Assembly (NCBI RefSeq): GCF_011038845.1
Contig: NZ_JAAKDW010000006.1
Span: 67,001 to 131,000 of the forward strand
DNA length: 64,000 nucleotides
Reading direction: 5' to 3'
DNA from: Enterococcus sp. ZJ1622
GTDB taxonomy: Bacteria; Bacillota; Bacilli; Lactobacillales; Enterococcaceae
Under the pieces are notes generated by a model. That model worked only from the letters and a program-made list of their open reading frames with translations. It was not told where the DNA came from and did not search any database. Shown piece after piece: positions 1 to 6,582 of this stretch (its first letter is position 1; every line of letters starts with the position of its first letter). The translations under genes and the position numbers were made by a program.

Positions 1-1
1 A

Positions 2-1621
2 AATATTCGCCGTATCGAAAAGATTTTCGGTATCCAATATGGCGATTCACAAGAAAAAGCGATCGCAGAAGCTATCCGTTCCCCGCTTTTTATTCTGACG
101 GGCGGACCTGGTACAGGAAAAACCACAGTGATCAACGGGATCGTCAATTTGTTCGCCGAGCTGAATGGGATCGAATTGGATCCCTCAAAATACACACAGG
201 AAGTCTTTCCGATCCTGCTTGCAGCACCAACTGGAAGAGCAGCAAAACGGATGAATGAAACAACTGGGCTGCCAGCAAGTACGATCCACCGACTGTTAGG
301 CTTGAATGGACGGGAAAAAACACCTTCTATCAGTACGAAAGAGTTAGACGGCGGTCTACTGATCGTCGATGAGATGTCCATGGTAGACACTTGGCTTGCT
401 AATACATTATTTAAAGCTATCCCGACGAATATGCAAGTGATTTTGGTAGGGGACAAAGACCAATTGCCATCTGTCGGTCCCGGTCAAGTACTACATGATT
501 TACTGGAAATCAGGCAGATCCCTAAGATGGAACTAAATGAGATCTATCGGCAAGGCGACGGGTCGAGCATCATTCCGTTAGCTCATGAGATAAAAGAAGG
601 GCGTCTCCCTAAAGATTTTACGAAAAACCAAAAGGACCGTTCGTTTTTCCGAAGTGATGCGTATCAAATCGAGCCTTTGATCTCAACGATCGTAGAAAAA
701 GCGAAGAACAAAGGATTCAAGGCACAAGATATCCAAGTGCTCGCGCCCATGTATCGTGGTGCAGCCGGGATCGATGCATTGAACAAAATGATGCAGGGGA
801 TCTTCAATCCGGGAGGTCCTGGAAAAAAAGAAGTGCATTGGAATGAAACAGTCTATCGGATCGGAGACAAAGTACTGCAACTGGTCAACACACCAGAATT
901 GAATGTGTTCAATGGGGATATGGGTGAGATCACAGGGATTATTTTAGCCAAAGATTCAGAGGACAAAGTCGATGAGCTTGTTATCCAGTTCGATGCAAAC
1001 GAAGTGACTTATAAAAGAAATGAATGGAACAAAATCACGCTGTCTTACTGCTGTTCCATCCACAAATCCCAAGGCAGTGAATTCAAGATGGTCATTTTGC
1101 CTATGGTGCATCAATACCAGAGAATGCTCCAACGGAATCTTTTATATACTGCTGTGACACGAAGCAAAGAACTACTGATATTATTGGGAGAAGAACAAGC
1201 TTACCAGACCTGCGTAGCGAACGAATCTGCTAGCCGATTGACGACACTCAAAAAAAGAATTGAAGACAATGAAAGCATGAGCATCACGACACGTACGAAG
1301 CTTGCAGCATATGAAGATTCGCTTGCAGGAGCTGCATTTGACGAAGGGGCTTATGTAAACGACACGCTTCCGATGAAGAAAGAAGCCAAGAAATCAGAGA
1401 CAGTTGCTGAAAAGTCGGAAAAAACAACAGAAACTGCGACCAAAGCACCAGACTCGGAAAATCTGTTCACGCTTGCTGAAGAACAGCCTGAAATTACTGA
1501 CTATGCAAAAGAGCAGCAGGCAGCTCAGCCAAAATCATTCATACTGACCGCAGCTGCGATCGAACGTAACCAAATTGATCCGATGATAGGAATGGAAAAC
1601 ATCACACCATATGCCAAATAA
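2..1621 (+). CDS. recD2: RecD2-like ATP-dependent DNA helicase, 5'-truncated by the window edge
   Basis: This is the C-terminal 539 residues of an SF1B helicase; the frame is open from base 2, so the N-terminus lies outside the window. A Walker A motif (GGPGTGKTT) falls at about bases 101-127. A Walker B (LLIVDEMSMVD) is at 355-387, and motif SIHKSQGSEFKMV near 1058-1096 matches helicase motif V/VI of the RecD family. The VTRSKE segment follows. After about base 1350 the protein becomes a Lys/Glu/Ala-rich low-complexity tail that probably is not part of the helicase core. RecD2 proteins unwind DNA 5'-3' and act in repair without RecBC. The next element is a strong terminator, so the gene ends its transcription unit. 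Family assignment is firm; the exact role is inferred from the family. Confidence 0.9.
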   Translation, partial: NIRRIEKIFGIQYGDSQEKAIAEAIRSPLFILTGGPGTGKTTVINGIVNLFAELNGIELDPSKYTQEVFPILLAAPTGRAAKRMNETTGLPASTIHRLLGLNGREKTPSISTKELDGGLLIVDEMSMVDTWLANTLFKAIPTNMQVILVGDKDQLPSVGPGQVLHDLLEIRQIPKMELNEIYRQGDGSSIIPLAHEIKEGRLPKDFTKNQKDRSFFRSDAYQIEPLISTIVEKAKNKGFKAQDIQVLAPMYRGAAGIDALNKMMQGIFNPGGPGKKEVHWNETVYRIGDKVLQLVNTPELNVFNGDMGEITGIILAKDSEDKVDELVIQFDANEVTYKRNEWNKITLSYCCSIHKSQGSEFKMVILPMVHQYQRMLQRNLLYTAVTRSKELLILLGEEQAYQTCVANESASRLTTLKKRIEDNESMSITTRTKLAAYEDSLAGAAFDEGAYVNDTLPMKKEAKKSETVAEKSEKTTETATKAPDSENLFTLAEEQPEITDYAKEQQAAQPKSFILTAAAIERNQIDPMIGMENITPYAK

Positions 1622-1646
1622 GGATGTGACTCTTAGATAAATAGAA

Positions 1647-1686
1647 GAAGAGGTTGCGACAAAATTTTGTCACAACCTCTTCTTTT
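1647..1686. terminator. Intrinsic terminator after recD2
   Basis: A 36-base near-perfect hairpin (GAAGAGGTTG...CAACCTCTTC with GACAAAA/TTTTGTC at the apex) is followed by TTTTC. The arm GAGGTTGTGACA is the same sequence that forms one end of the dispersed repeats in this window. Confidence 0.85.
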
Positions 1687-1692
1687 CGAAGG

Positions 1693-2174
1693 AACGGTGT
1701 TCAAGAGATAGCCTATCGGCAATAAGGCACGATTTTGTAAAATAGTAGAATGCTGTTTTTCAACATCGCTTCTTATCGCTCAAGGCTAACATCTCTGTCA
1801 CGACCTCTCTGCTAAACGGTGTTCAAAAGCTTGCATCTGCGGCACTAAGCCCAAACAGATGAAAAACATGAGGAGCTGTTTTTATCTGTTTGTTCTTACT
1901 GCTTGATGCAGGGCAGCTTTTTTACAACCTCTATAAACGGTGTTCCAACTGCTGCTTCTCGGCAATAAGTTCACTGAACAAGAAAATATGGGAAGCTATT
2001 TTCTGTTCAGTGTCCTTATTCCTTAAAGCAGAACGCAGTTGTCACAACCTCTGATTCACGGTGTTCAAAATCTTGCATCTGCGGTAATAAGCCCAACCAA
2101 ACGAAAAATATGGAAAGCTATTTTTGTTTGTCTGTTCTTATTACTTGATGCAGGACAGCTTTTTCACAACCTCT
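1693..2174 (-). repeat. Cluster of four ~118 bp dispersed repeat units, head to tail
   Basis: Four units run in the same direction at about 1693-1808, 1814-1932, 1935-2052 and 2055-2174. Read on the plus strand, each starts with (AAA)CGGTGTTC and ends with CACAACCTCT. The interiors differ. Units 2 and 4 share TGCATC...CTTATTAC/CTTACTGC...TGATGCAG (type A). Unit 3 carries AACTGCTGC...GCAGAACGCAGTT (type B). Unit 1 carries CTTATCGCTCAAGGCT (type C). Each A or B interior folds into a long hairpin with apical CGAAAAATA/TATTTTTG-like arms. Orientation is called minus because GAGGTTGTG...GAACACCG is taken as the forward direction. This fills the recD2-dagK intergenic region; no gene is visible in it. 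Confidence 0.85.
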
Positions 2175-2224
2175 TTTTCATAGATACAACTCAATAGTTT
2201 ATCGAAAAAATACTCGACTTGAAT

Positions 2225-3220
2225 CTATTCTTTATTCGCACGACGCAAGCCAGCCTGACACCAAAATAGCTGTTTCTTGATACTGAAACGCAAGTCGAAT
2301 GATTGTGGCTCGATATCTTCGCCATCTTCTTGTCCGTATTGAGGGACAGTGGTGACGATACGCAATTTGCTTGATGTATAATGGTGGAAGTTTTTGGATC
2401 GCAGCTGCTTCTTTCGCAGGAGCAAAAAGATGATCCATAGAATTTTGAAGAGGTTGATACGTTCTACGACCACTAGATCGATCGTTGGTTTAAACGCATC
2501 TGCAGTCGGCGCAATCGCCACACCGCCACCGAAATACGGATGATTGGTTGTTGTACAGAGAAAAGCTTTCTCAAAGTCCATCTGTTTGCCGCCGACATCC
2601 ACTAATATAGGAAAGCCTTTCTGTTTGAAAAAGACACGCAAGATCGAAAAAAGGTACGAAAAGGAACCTAAGTTATATTTATTCAATCGTTCTTTTGCAG
2701 TGGAATGATTGGTAGCATGGACGATCGAAGCATCCAGACCGATCCCGAAATTGTTCACTACGATCCCTCTTTTCTCACTTACTTTTTCATCGTATGTCAG
2801 AAGATTGATTTCTTGAGGGGCTGTGGCAGTCAAAATACTGTCCAATGCTTTTTCAACATCACGAGACAATCCAATCCCGCGAGCAAAATCATTCCCAGAA
2901 CCTGCTGGAATATAGGCAACAGGGAATTCTACATCGAGCTGATAGAAAGTATCTAGCACCTGATGGAGTGTACCGTCTCCGCCCACGATCACTAGCAGGG
3001 GAAAAGGATCGAGAGTCTCACGATTTTCTTCTGTCCAAGAAGCTAAAGTTTCTTTGGCCAGTCGTTCAGCGATTTCAGAATCATGTCCTTGGTATTCACT
3101 ATAGTAAACAGAATACGCCAGTTTTTTCTTTTCGAATTGCGGCAAGATTTTTTGCGCCGCTTTTTTTCCAGCGCCGCTACCTGCAGCCTGGTTGATCAAT
3201 AGATGATAATGGAATTTCAT
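2225..3220 (-). CDS. Diacylglycerol kinase / YegS-type lipid kinase family protein
   Basis: A 331-residue soluble protein with the DAGK catalytic signature GGDGTLHQVLD at about residues 79-89 and the downstream PAGSGNDFARG motif (about 106-116) that forms the nucleotide-binding core. Family members phosphorylate diacylglycerol or related lipids with ATP, recycling lipid released by lipoteichoic acid synthesis; the substrate here is inferred. The ATG at 3220 has AGGAGG eight bases upstream. An extended -10 (TGCTATAAT) lies at 3340-3348, so the gene appears to have its own promoter after the upstream ncRNA terminator. Length is somewhat over the ~300 residues of B. subtilis DgkB. It could equally be a paralogue such as BmrU/YtlR. 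Confidence 0.85.
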   Translation of the reverse strand: MKFHYHLLINQAAGSGAGKKAAQKILPQFEKKKLAYSVYYSEYQGHDSEIAERLAKETLASWTEENRETLDPFPLLVIVGGDGTLHQVLDTFYQLDVEFPVAYIPAGSGNDFARGIGLSRDVEKALDSILTATAPQEINLLTYDEKVSEKRGIVVNNFGIGLDASIVHATNHSTAKERLNKYNLGSFSYLFSILRVFFKQKGFPILVDVGGKQMDFEKAFLCTTTNHPYFGGGVAIAPTADAFKPTIDLVVVERINLFKILWIIFLLLRKKQLRSKNFHHYTSSKLRIVTTVPQYGQEDGEDIEPQSFDLRFSIKKQLFWCQAGLRRANKE

Positions 3221-3339
3221 TTCTGCCTCCTGCGGCCCGAGACGTTCAGGTGTTTGCCTTCCTGTCTTTTCATTGCCGATACACGGTATAGCAACACGTC
3301 TTTATAAAAAAACTAGTGTTACGTTTCAGTTTCTTGGTT

Positions 3340-3348
3340 ATTATAGCA
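3340..3348 (-). promoter_or_regulatory. Extended -10 of the lipid kinase promoter
   Basis: On the minus strand this reads TGCTATAAT. The -35 region 17 bases upstream (TTTTCA) is weak, which fits an extended -10 promoter. It lies between the ncRNA terminator and the lipid kinase start. Confidence 0.5.
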
Positions 3349-3390
3349 GAGGATATCTCAAATGAAAAAGGGCTTAAGCATAAAAAAGGC

Positions 3391-3605
3391 AAAAAAATCT
3401 AGCAAGCGCATGATCCGTTACGTACGGAGAAGAAGTCTAAGGTTCGAAATGTCCACTTAGTTCTTCAGCAGCTTGCTAGACGTTCCATTAGTAAGAGGTA
3501 GCTCAAATTCCCACATCCTTTTTTTGTCTCATTTAGTTTCACAACAATTCTGTTCTTGCAGAACCTGCATCGTCTGCTTTACTGGGAATTCTTATGACCC
3601 CTTAC
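3391..3605 (-). ncRNA. Candidate structured non-coding RNA of about 215 nt, family not recognised
   Basis: The minus strand has a strong promoter, two structured domains and a terminator, and no open reading frame of note. Domain 1: GTAAGGGGT near the 5' end pairs with ACCTCTTAC about 115 bases later, and inside it AATTCCCA pairs with TGGGAATT (one bulge region), enclosing GTTCTGCAAGAAC. Domain 2: TCTAGCAAGC (3471-3480) pairs with GCTTGCTAGA (3398-3407). It encloses two hairpins: GAAGAACTAAG with CTTAGACTTCTTC, and TCCGT with ACGGA. The closing stem is followed by seven U residues. This three-way junction and closing-stem terminator fit a stand-alone regulatory RNA. I considered 6S RNA, RNase P RNA and SRP RNA; none of their conserved signatures is visible. 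Confidence 0.65.
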
Positions 3606-3611
3606 ACTTAT

Positions 3612-3640
3612 TTTATAGCATATCTGCTCTATGTTTGCAA
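3612..3640 (-). promoter_or_regulatory. Promoter of the ncRNA
   Basis: On the minus strand: -35 TTGCAA (3635-3640), a 17-base spacer ending in TGC, and -10 TATAAA (3612-3617). The predicted transcript start is near 3605, just where the pairing GTAAGGGGT arm begins. Confidence 0.7.
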
Positions 3641-3671
3641 GCGGTTACCAAAAAGGGCGTTCAACAAAGAT

Positions 3672-3699
3672 TTGAAAAGCAGCCACTATCTGTTATAAT
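3672..3699 (+). promoter_or_regulatory. Promoter of queT
   Basis: -35 TTGAAA (3672-3677), 16-base spacer, -10 TATAAT (3694-3699). It is placed just ahead of the preQ1 riboswitch. Confidence 0.7.
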
Positions 3700-3718
3700 A
3701 AGTATTTGTTTGATAAAA

Positions 3719-3758
3719 CCGCGGTTCATCAACCATCCCGCGTTAAAAAAACTAGGAG
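3719..3758 (+). promoter_or_regulatory. preQ1-I riboswitch upstream of queT
   Basis: A small stem CCGCGG/CCCGCG with a C-rich loop (TTCATCAACCA) is followed by an A-rich tail TTAAAAAAACTAGGAG. This matches the preQ1 class I aptamer layout, where the tail folds back as a pseudoknot. No terminator separates it from queT and the tail includes GGAG, so control is probably of ribosome binding. The position before a queuosine-precursor transporter supports the call. Confidence 0.8.
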
Positions 3759-3773
3759 AAAAGAGGGAGTATC

Positions 3774-4277
3774 ATGCAAAAAACAAAAAGCGGTCAGCGA
3801 TTGACGGTGGTTGTCGTCAATGGGATCATCATGGCTCTTTATTTAGCATTAACGGTGTTGGTGGCACCTGTATCTTCAGGTCCGATCCAGTTCCGTATTT
3901 CTGAAAGTTTGAATCATTTAGTCGTATTCAACCGAAAATTGCTTTGGGGTGTATTAGGTGGCGTAATCGTTTATAATGCCTTTTTTGGATACGGGATTCT
4001 TGACGTGATCTTCGGAGGCGGTCAGACCTTGCTTTCTTTAGGATTGACGGCTCTCTTGCAGAACAAAGTGAAGAGTGTGAAATTACGGTTGGCTCTGAAT
4101 ACGATCTTCTTCACGATCAGCATGGGATTGATTGCTTATATGCTTGTTCCAACAGGCGGGACGGCCTTTTGGACAACCTATGGCACGTTAGCATTGAGTG
4201 AGTTTGTGATTATGGCAATTTCAGCGCCATTGATGTTTTACTTGGATCGGGCGTTGGATTTTGAAAAAAGACTATAG
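3774..4277 (+). CDS. queT: QueT family queuosine precursor (preQ1) transporter
   Basis: A 167-residue, very hydrophobic protein with about five membrane segments. It resembles the S component of energy-coupling factor transporters, specifically the QueT family; the early segment FRISESLNHLVVFN is typical. It should bind a queuosine precursor outside the membrane and work with a shared ECF module encoded elsewhere. The ATG has AGAGGGAG six to eight bases upstream. The preQ1-type riboswitch directly upstream strongly supports the substrate. The gene is monocistronic, followed by two repeat units and a terminator. Confidence 0.85.
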   Translation: MQKTKSGQRLTVVVVNGIIMALYLALTVLVAPVSSGPIQFRISESLNHLVVFNRKLLWGVLGGVIVYNAFFGYGILDVIFGGGQTLLSLGLTALLQNKVKSVKLRLALNTIFFTISMGLIAYMLVPTGGTAFWTTYGTLALSEFVIMAISAPLMFYLDRALDFEKRL

Positions 4278-4293
4278 AACGATAAATTGAAAA

Positions 4294-4533
4294 AGAGGTT
4301 GTGAAAAAGCTGCTCTGCATCAAGCAGTAAGACCGACCAGATAAAAATAGCTCTCCATATTTTTCGTCTGATCGTTCTTAGTGCCATAGATGCAAGCTTT
4401 TGAACACCGTGTATGAGGTTGTGACAACTGCGTTCTGCTTTAAGGAATAAGGACACTGAACAGAAAATAGCTCCTCATATTTTCTTGTTCAGTGAATTTA
4501 TTGCCGAGAAGCAGTAGTTGGAACACCGTTTAT
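4294..4533 (+). repeat. Two dispersed repeat units (types A and B) after queT
   Basis: Two forward units at about 4294-4413 (type A, with CTGCATCAAGCAGTAAG and GATGCAAGC) and 4415-4533 (type B, with CTGCTTTAAGGAATAAGG and GAAGCAGTAG). Each begins GAGGTTGTG and ends GAACACCGT. They form the 3' UTR of queT before the terminator. Confidence 0.85.
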
Positions 4534-4539
4534 CCGAAA

Positions 4540-4582
4540 AAAAGGAGGCTGTGACAAAATTCTGTCATAGCCCCCTTTTGTT
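4540..4582. terminator. Bidirectional terminator between queT and the CBS-ACT gene
   Basis: The hairpin GGAGGCTGTGACAAAA/TTCTGTCATAGCCCCC is flanked by A-run and T-run, so it can serve both converging genes. Confidence 0.8.
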
Positions 4583-5224
4583 TTACCCTTCATTTTGGAG
4601 ATTTTCGATTTCGACCACTTTATAGTTCTTCTTCTCCAAATGGTTGACGATCGTTTCGCAGACTTTTTGCTCCGTGTGCGCAGGAAGAGTGATGAGCGTA
4701 CGACGGATATATTCGTCTTTTTCAATATCTAAAGTAATGCAGCTGGCGATACTGCTGTATTTTGAAATGATCTTTGCGATAGCCGCCAGATCTCCTTGTT
4801 TTCCCGTAGAAGCAATCGTCAATACATAGCTTCCCTGCTCGACGCTCCATGACTGAGAGAGCATGTTCAGCAATGTACTGTGAGTCAAAATGCCGTAGAA
4901 GTGGTTCTCATTGTCTAATACAGCGATGTAAGGAAGTTCTTTGATGGTGAAAAAGACTTTGAAGAAGGATGTGTCCAGATAAATGAATTTCGTGGCATTC
5001 TTCAATAGATGGGTGACAGGCAGTGTCATATCCCCGCCATTGGCTTTGTGGCGATAGATGTGCATCTTGTAGATGTTCCCGCGGAAGATGTTCTCCGAAG
5101 CATCCAAGATCGGTACGCATCGATAACCTGAAGTTTCCAGAATCTCTAAAGCCTCTTCTAATGTGCTTGTTTCTGTAACGGTCGTCAGGTCTTTTTTCTT
5201 ATATACAAGTGTTTTTAACAGCAT
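4583..5224 (-). CDS. cbpA: CBS-ACT domain protein, probable c-di-AMP-binding protein CbpA
   Basis: A soluble 213-residue protein: two CBS motifs (about residues 1-60 and 75-130) followed by an ACT-like C-terminal domain (about 135-205). This arrangement matches Listeria CbpA, a c-di-AMP receptor of unknown output, and also resembles AcuB-like proteins. The start at 5224 (MLLKTLVYKK) is chosen because GGAGGT lies seven bases upstream; an in-frame ATG 16 codons earlier has no such site. It is monocistronic, convergent with queT. No enzymatic residues are evident, so it is probably a sensor. The name is by architecture only. Confidence 0.65.
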   Translation of the reverse strand: MLLKTLVYKKKDLTTVTETSTLEEALEILETSGYRCVPILDASENIFRGNIYKMHIYRHKANGGDMTLPVTHLLKNATKFIYLDTSFFKVFFTIKELPYIAVLDNENHFYGILTHSTLLNMLSQSWSVEQGSYVLTIASTGKQGDLAAIAKIISKYSSIASCITLDIEKDEYIRRTLITLPAHTEQKVCETIVNHLEKKNYKVVEIENLQNEG

Positions 5225-5314
5225 AAGTATACCTCCAATTATCTCATTTTTACTTAATTTCAAATTAATCATATCATAATTTTTTACAAAACAATAGATA
5301 GTTTATTTCACAAA

Positions 5315-5343
5315 TTGACAAGCAGGTTATTACATGATACTGT
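5315..5343 (+). promoter_or_regulatory. Promoter of rpmG-secE
   Basis: -35 TTGACA (5315-5320), 17-base spacer, -10 TACTGT (5338-5343). The rpmG start follows about 40 bases downstream. Confidence 0.75.
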
Positions 5344-5385
5344 TATTAAGTATAAATTTGATTTTCAGTAGGGAGGTAAGAGCGA

Positions 5386-5538
5386 ATGGCAAAGAAAAAA
5401 GCGGCATTAGCTTGTTCCGTTTGCGGTTCACGTAATTATACCAAGTCGGTTAGCGAAGGAAAGAGCGGCGAACGTTTGGAAATCAACAAATTCTGTAAAT
5501 ATTGTAATCAATATACATTACATAAAGAAACGAAATAA
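5386..5538 (+). CDS. rpmG: Ribosomal protein L33 (zinc-ribbon form)
   Basis: A 50-residue protein with CSVCGS and CKYCNQ, the paired CxxC motifs of the zinc-binding (C+) form of L33. It is a large-subunit protein near the E site. The start follows GGGAGGT. It sits immediately before secE and nusG, the usual place for an rpmG copy in Firmicutes. Because L33 has several paralogues in enterococci, some lacking the cysteines, this is likely the zinc-dependent one. Confidence 0.92.
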   Translation: MAKKKAALACSVCGSRNYTKSVSEGKSGERLEINKFCKYCNQYTLHKETK

Positions 5539-5556
5539 AGGAAAGGGAGGACAAAA

Positions 5557-5727
5557 ATGAAATTTCTTAAAAGCGTAAAAGAAGAAATCAAACAAGTGAC
5601 TTGGCCAAATAAGAAACAACTACGCAAAGATACATTAGTCGTCATCGAAACTTCGATTATTTTTGGTCTGATGTTCTTCATTATGGACACCGCGATCCAA
5701 AGCTTGTTTGGCTGGATCTTAAAATAA
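5557..5727 (+). CDS. secE: Preprotein translocase subunit SecE
   Basis: A 56-residue protein with the amphipathic N-terminal helix containing the conserved VTWP segment (residues 14-17) and one C-terminal membrane helix. This is the short single-span SecE typical of Firmicutes. It clamps SecY in the SecYEG channel. AAGGGAGG precedes the ATG, 18 bases after the rpmG stop. Cotranscribed with rpmG. Confidence 0.93.
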   Translation: MKFLKSVKEEIKQVTWPNKKQLRKDTLVVIETSIIFGLMFFIMDTAIQSLFGWILK

Positions 5728-5731
5728 GCGA

Positions 5732-5800
5732 CTAGTAAAAATAGCGAATCAGTGCTATAATCAATGTGAGGAAAAACTTCGGGCAACTGAGGTTTTTTTA
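5732..5800 (+). promoter_or_regulatory. Possible internal promoter and weak attenuator before nusG
   Basis: An extended -10 (TGCTATAAT) lies at about 5753-5761. It is followed by a weak stem AACTTC/GAGGTT with a T-run ending near 5800. A separate nusG start or partial termination is possible; both are inferred from short motifs. Confidence 0.35.
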
Positions 5801-5826
5801 TTTTACAACGAAATGAGGAGCCGTTA

Positions 5827-6372
5827 ATGGAATCTTTTGAAAAAAATTGGTATGTACTGCATACATACTCTGGTTATGAGAACAAGGTAAAAGCAAACAT
5901 CGAGTCACGTGCACAAAGTATGAAAATGGCTGACTTTATTTTCCGCGTCGTTGTTCCTGAAGAAACAGAAACTGAAGTGAAAAATGGAAAAGAAAAAGAA
6001 ATCGTTCATAAAACATTCCCCGGCTATGTATTGGTAGAAATGATCATGACAGATGCTTCATGGTATGTTGTCCGTAACACACCTGGTGTAACTGGATTTG
6101 TCGGCTCTCATGGTGCAGGAAGCAAGCCAGCTCCGCTATTGCCAGAAGAAGTCAACCATATCTTGCGTTCGATCGGTATGAGCTTGCGTCAAAGCGAATT
6201 GGAAGTTGAAGTAGGCGAAGTAGTCAAGATCATCGAAGGAGCTTTTGCCGGATTAGAAGGCCAAGTCACTGAAGTAGATGAAGAAAAAGAAAAACTGAAA
6301 GTAAATATCGATATGTTTGGTCGAGAAACAAGTACAGAACTTGATTTTGATCAAGTAGATAAAATCGATTGA
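5827..6372 (+). CDS. nusG: Transcription termination/antitermination factor NusG
   Basis: 181 residues: an N-terminal NGN domain beginning with NWYVLHTYSGYENKV, and a C-terminal KOW domain (VGEVVKIIEGAFAGLEG and onward, about 126-180). NusG binds RNA polymerase and modulates pausing and, in Firmicutes, intrinsic termination. ATGAGGAGCCGTTAATG gives a GAGGAG site. In many Firmicutes rplK follows directly; here about 4.3 kb of unrelated genes intervene. Confidence 0.95.
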   Translation: MESFEKNWYVLHTYSGYENKVKANIESRAQSMKMADFIFRVVVPEETETEVKNGKEKEIVHKTFPGYVLVEMIMTDASWYVVRNTPGVTGFVGSHGAGSKPAPLLPEEVNHILRSIGMSLRQSELEVEVGEVVKIIEGAFAGLEGQVTEVDEEKEKLKVNIDMFGRETSTELDFDQVDKID

Positions 6373-6373
6373 T

Positions 6374-6509
6374 GGAACACCGTGAATCAGTGGTTGTAAA
6401 AAAGCTGACCTGCATCAAGCAGTAAGAACGATCAGAGAAAAATAGCTTCCCATATTTTTCATCTGAGCGGACTTAGTGCCACAGATACAAGCTTTTGAAC
6501 ACCGTTTAT
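6374..6509 (+). repeat. Dispersed repeat: end fragment plus one type A unit
   Basis: A leftover unit end (GAACACCGTGAATC, 6374-6387) is followed by a full type A unit, about 6389-6509. That unit has CTGCATCAAGCAGTAAG, the apical AAAAATAG...CTATTTTT-type arms, and the end GAACACCGTTTAT. It lies in the nusG 3' UTR. Confidence 0.8.
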
Positions 6510-6518
6510 TTGGAAAGA

Positions 6519-6553
6519 GGGGCTGTGATAAGACTTTTGTCACAGCCCTTTTT
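6519..6553 (+). terminator. Terminator after nusG
   Basis: GGGCTGTGATAAGA/TTTTGTCACAGCCC hairpin followed by TTTTT. It has the same GTGACAA core as other terminators here. Confidence 0.8.
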
Positions 6554-6582
6554 CGGGTTTTTTATATCAGAAAGGAGTCATT

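Noticed and set aside
1693-2174. CRISPR array
   Set aside because: Repeat units are ~118 bp with exchangeable interiors and no short-repeat/unique-spacer pattern, and no cas gene is present.
3391-3605. 6S RNA, SRP RNA or RNase P RNA
   Set aside because: The two-domain fold with a three-way junction lacks the single long stem and central bubble of 6S, the SRP GGAAGC-type core, and the RNase P GAGGAAAGTCC signature.
3473-3904. Plus-strand open frame of 143 codons ahead of and into queT
   Set aside because: It overlaps the ncRNA antisense, the queT promoter, the riboswitch and the queT start, and has a composition unlike a real protein.
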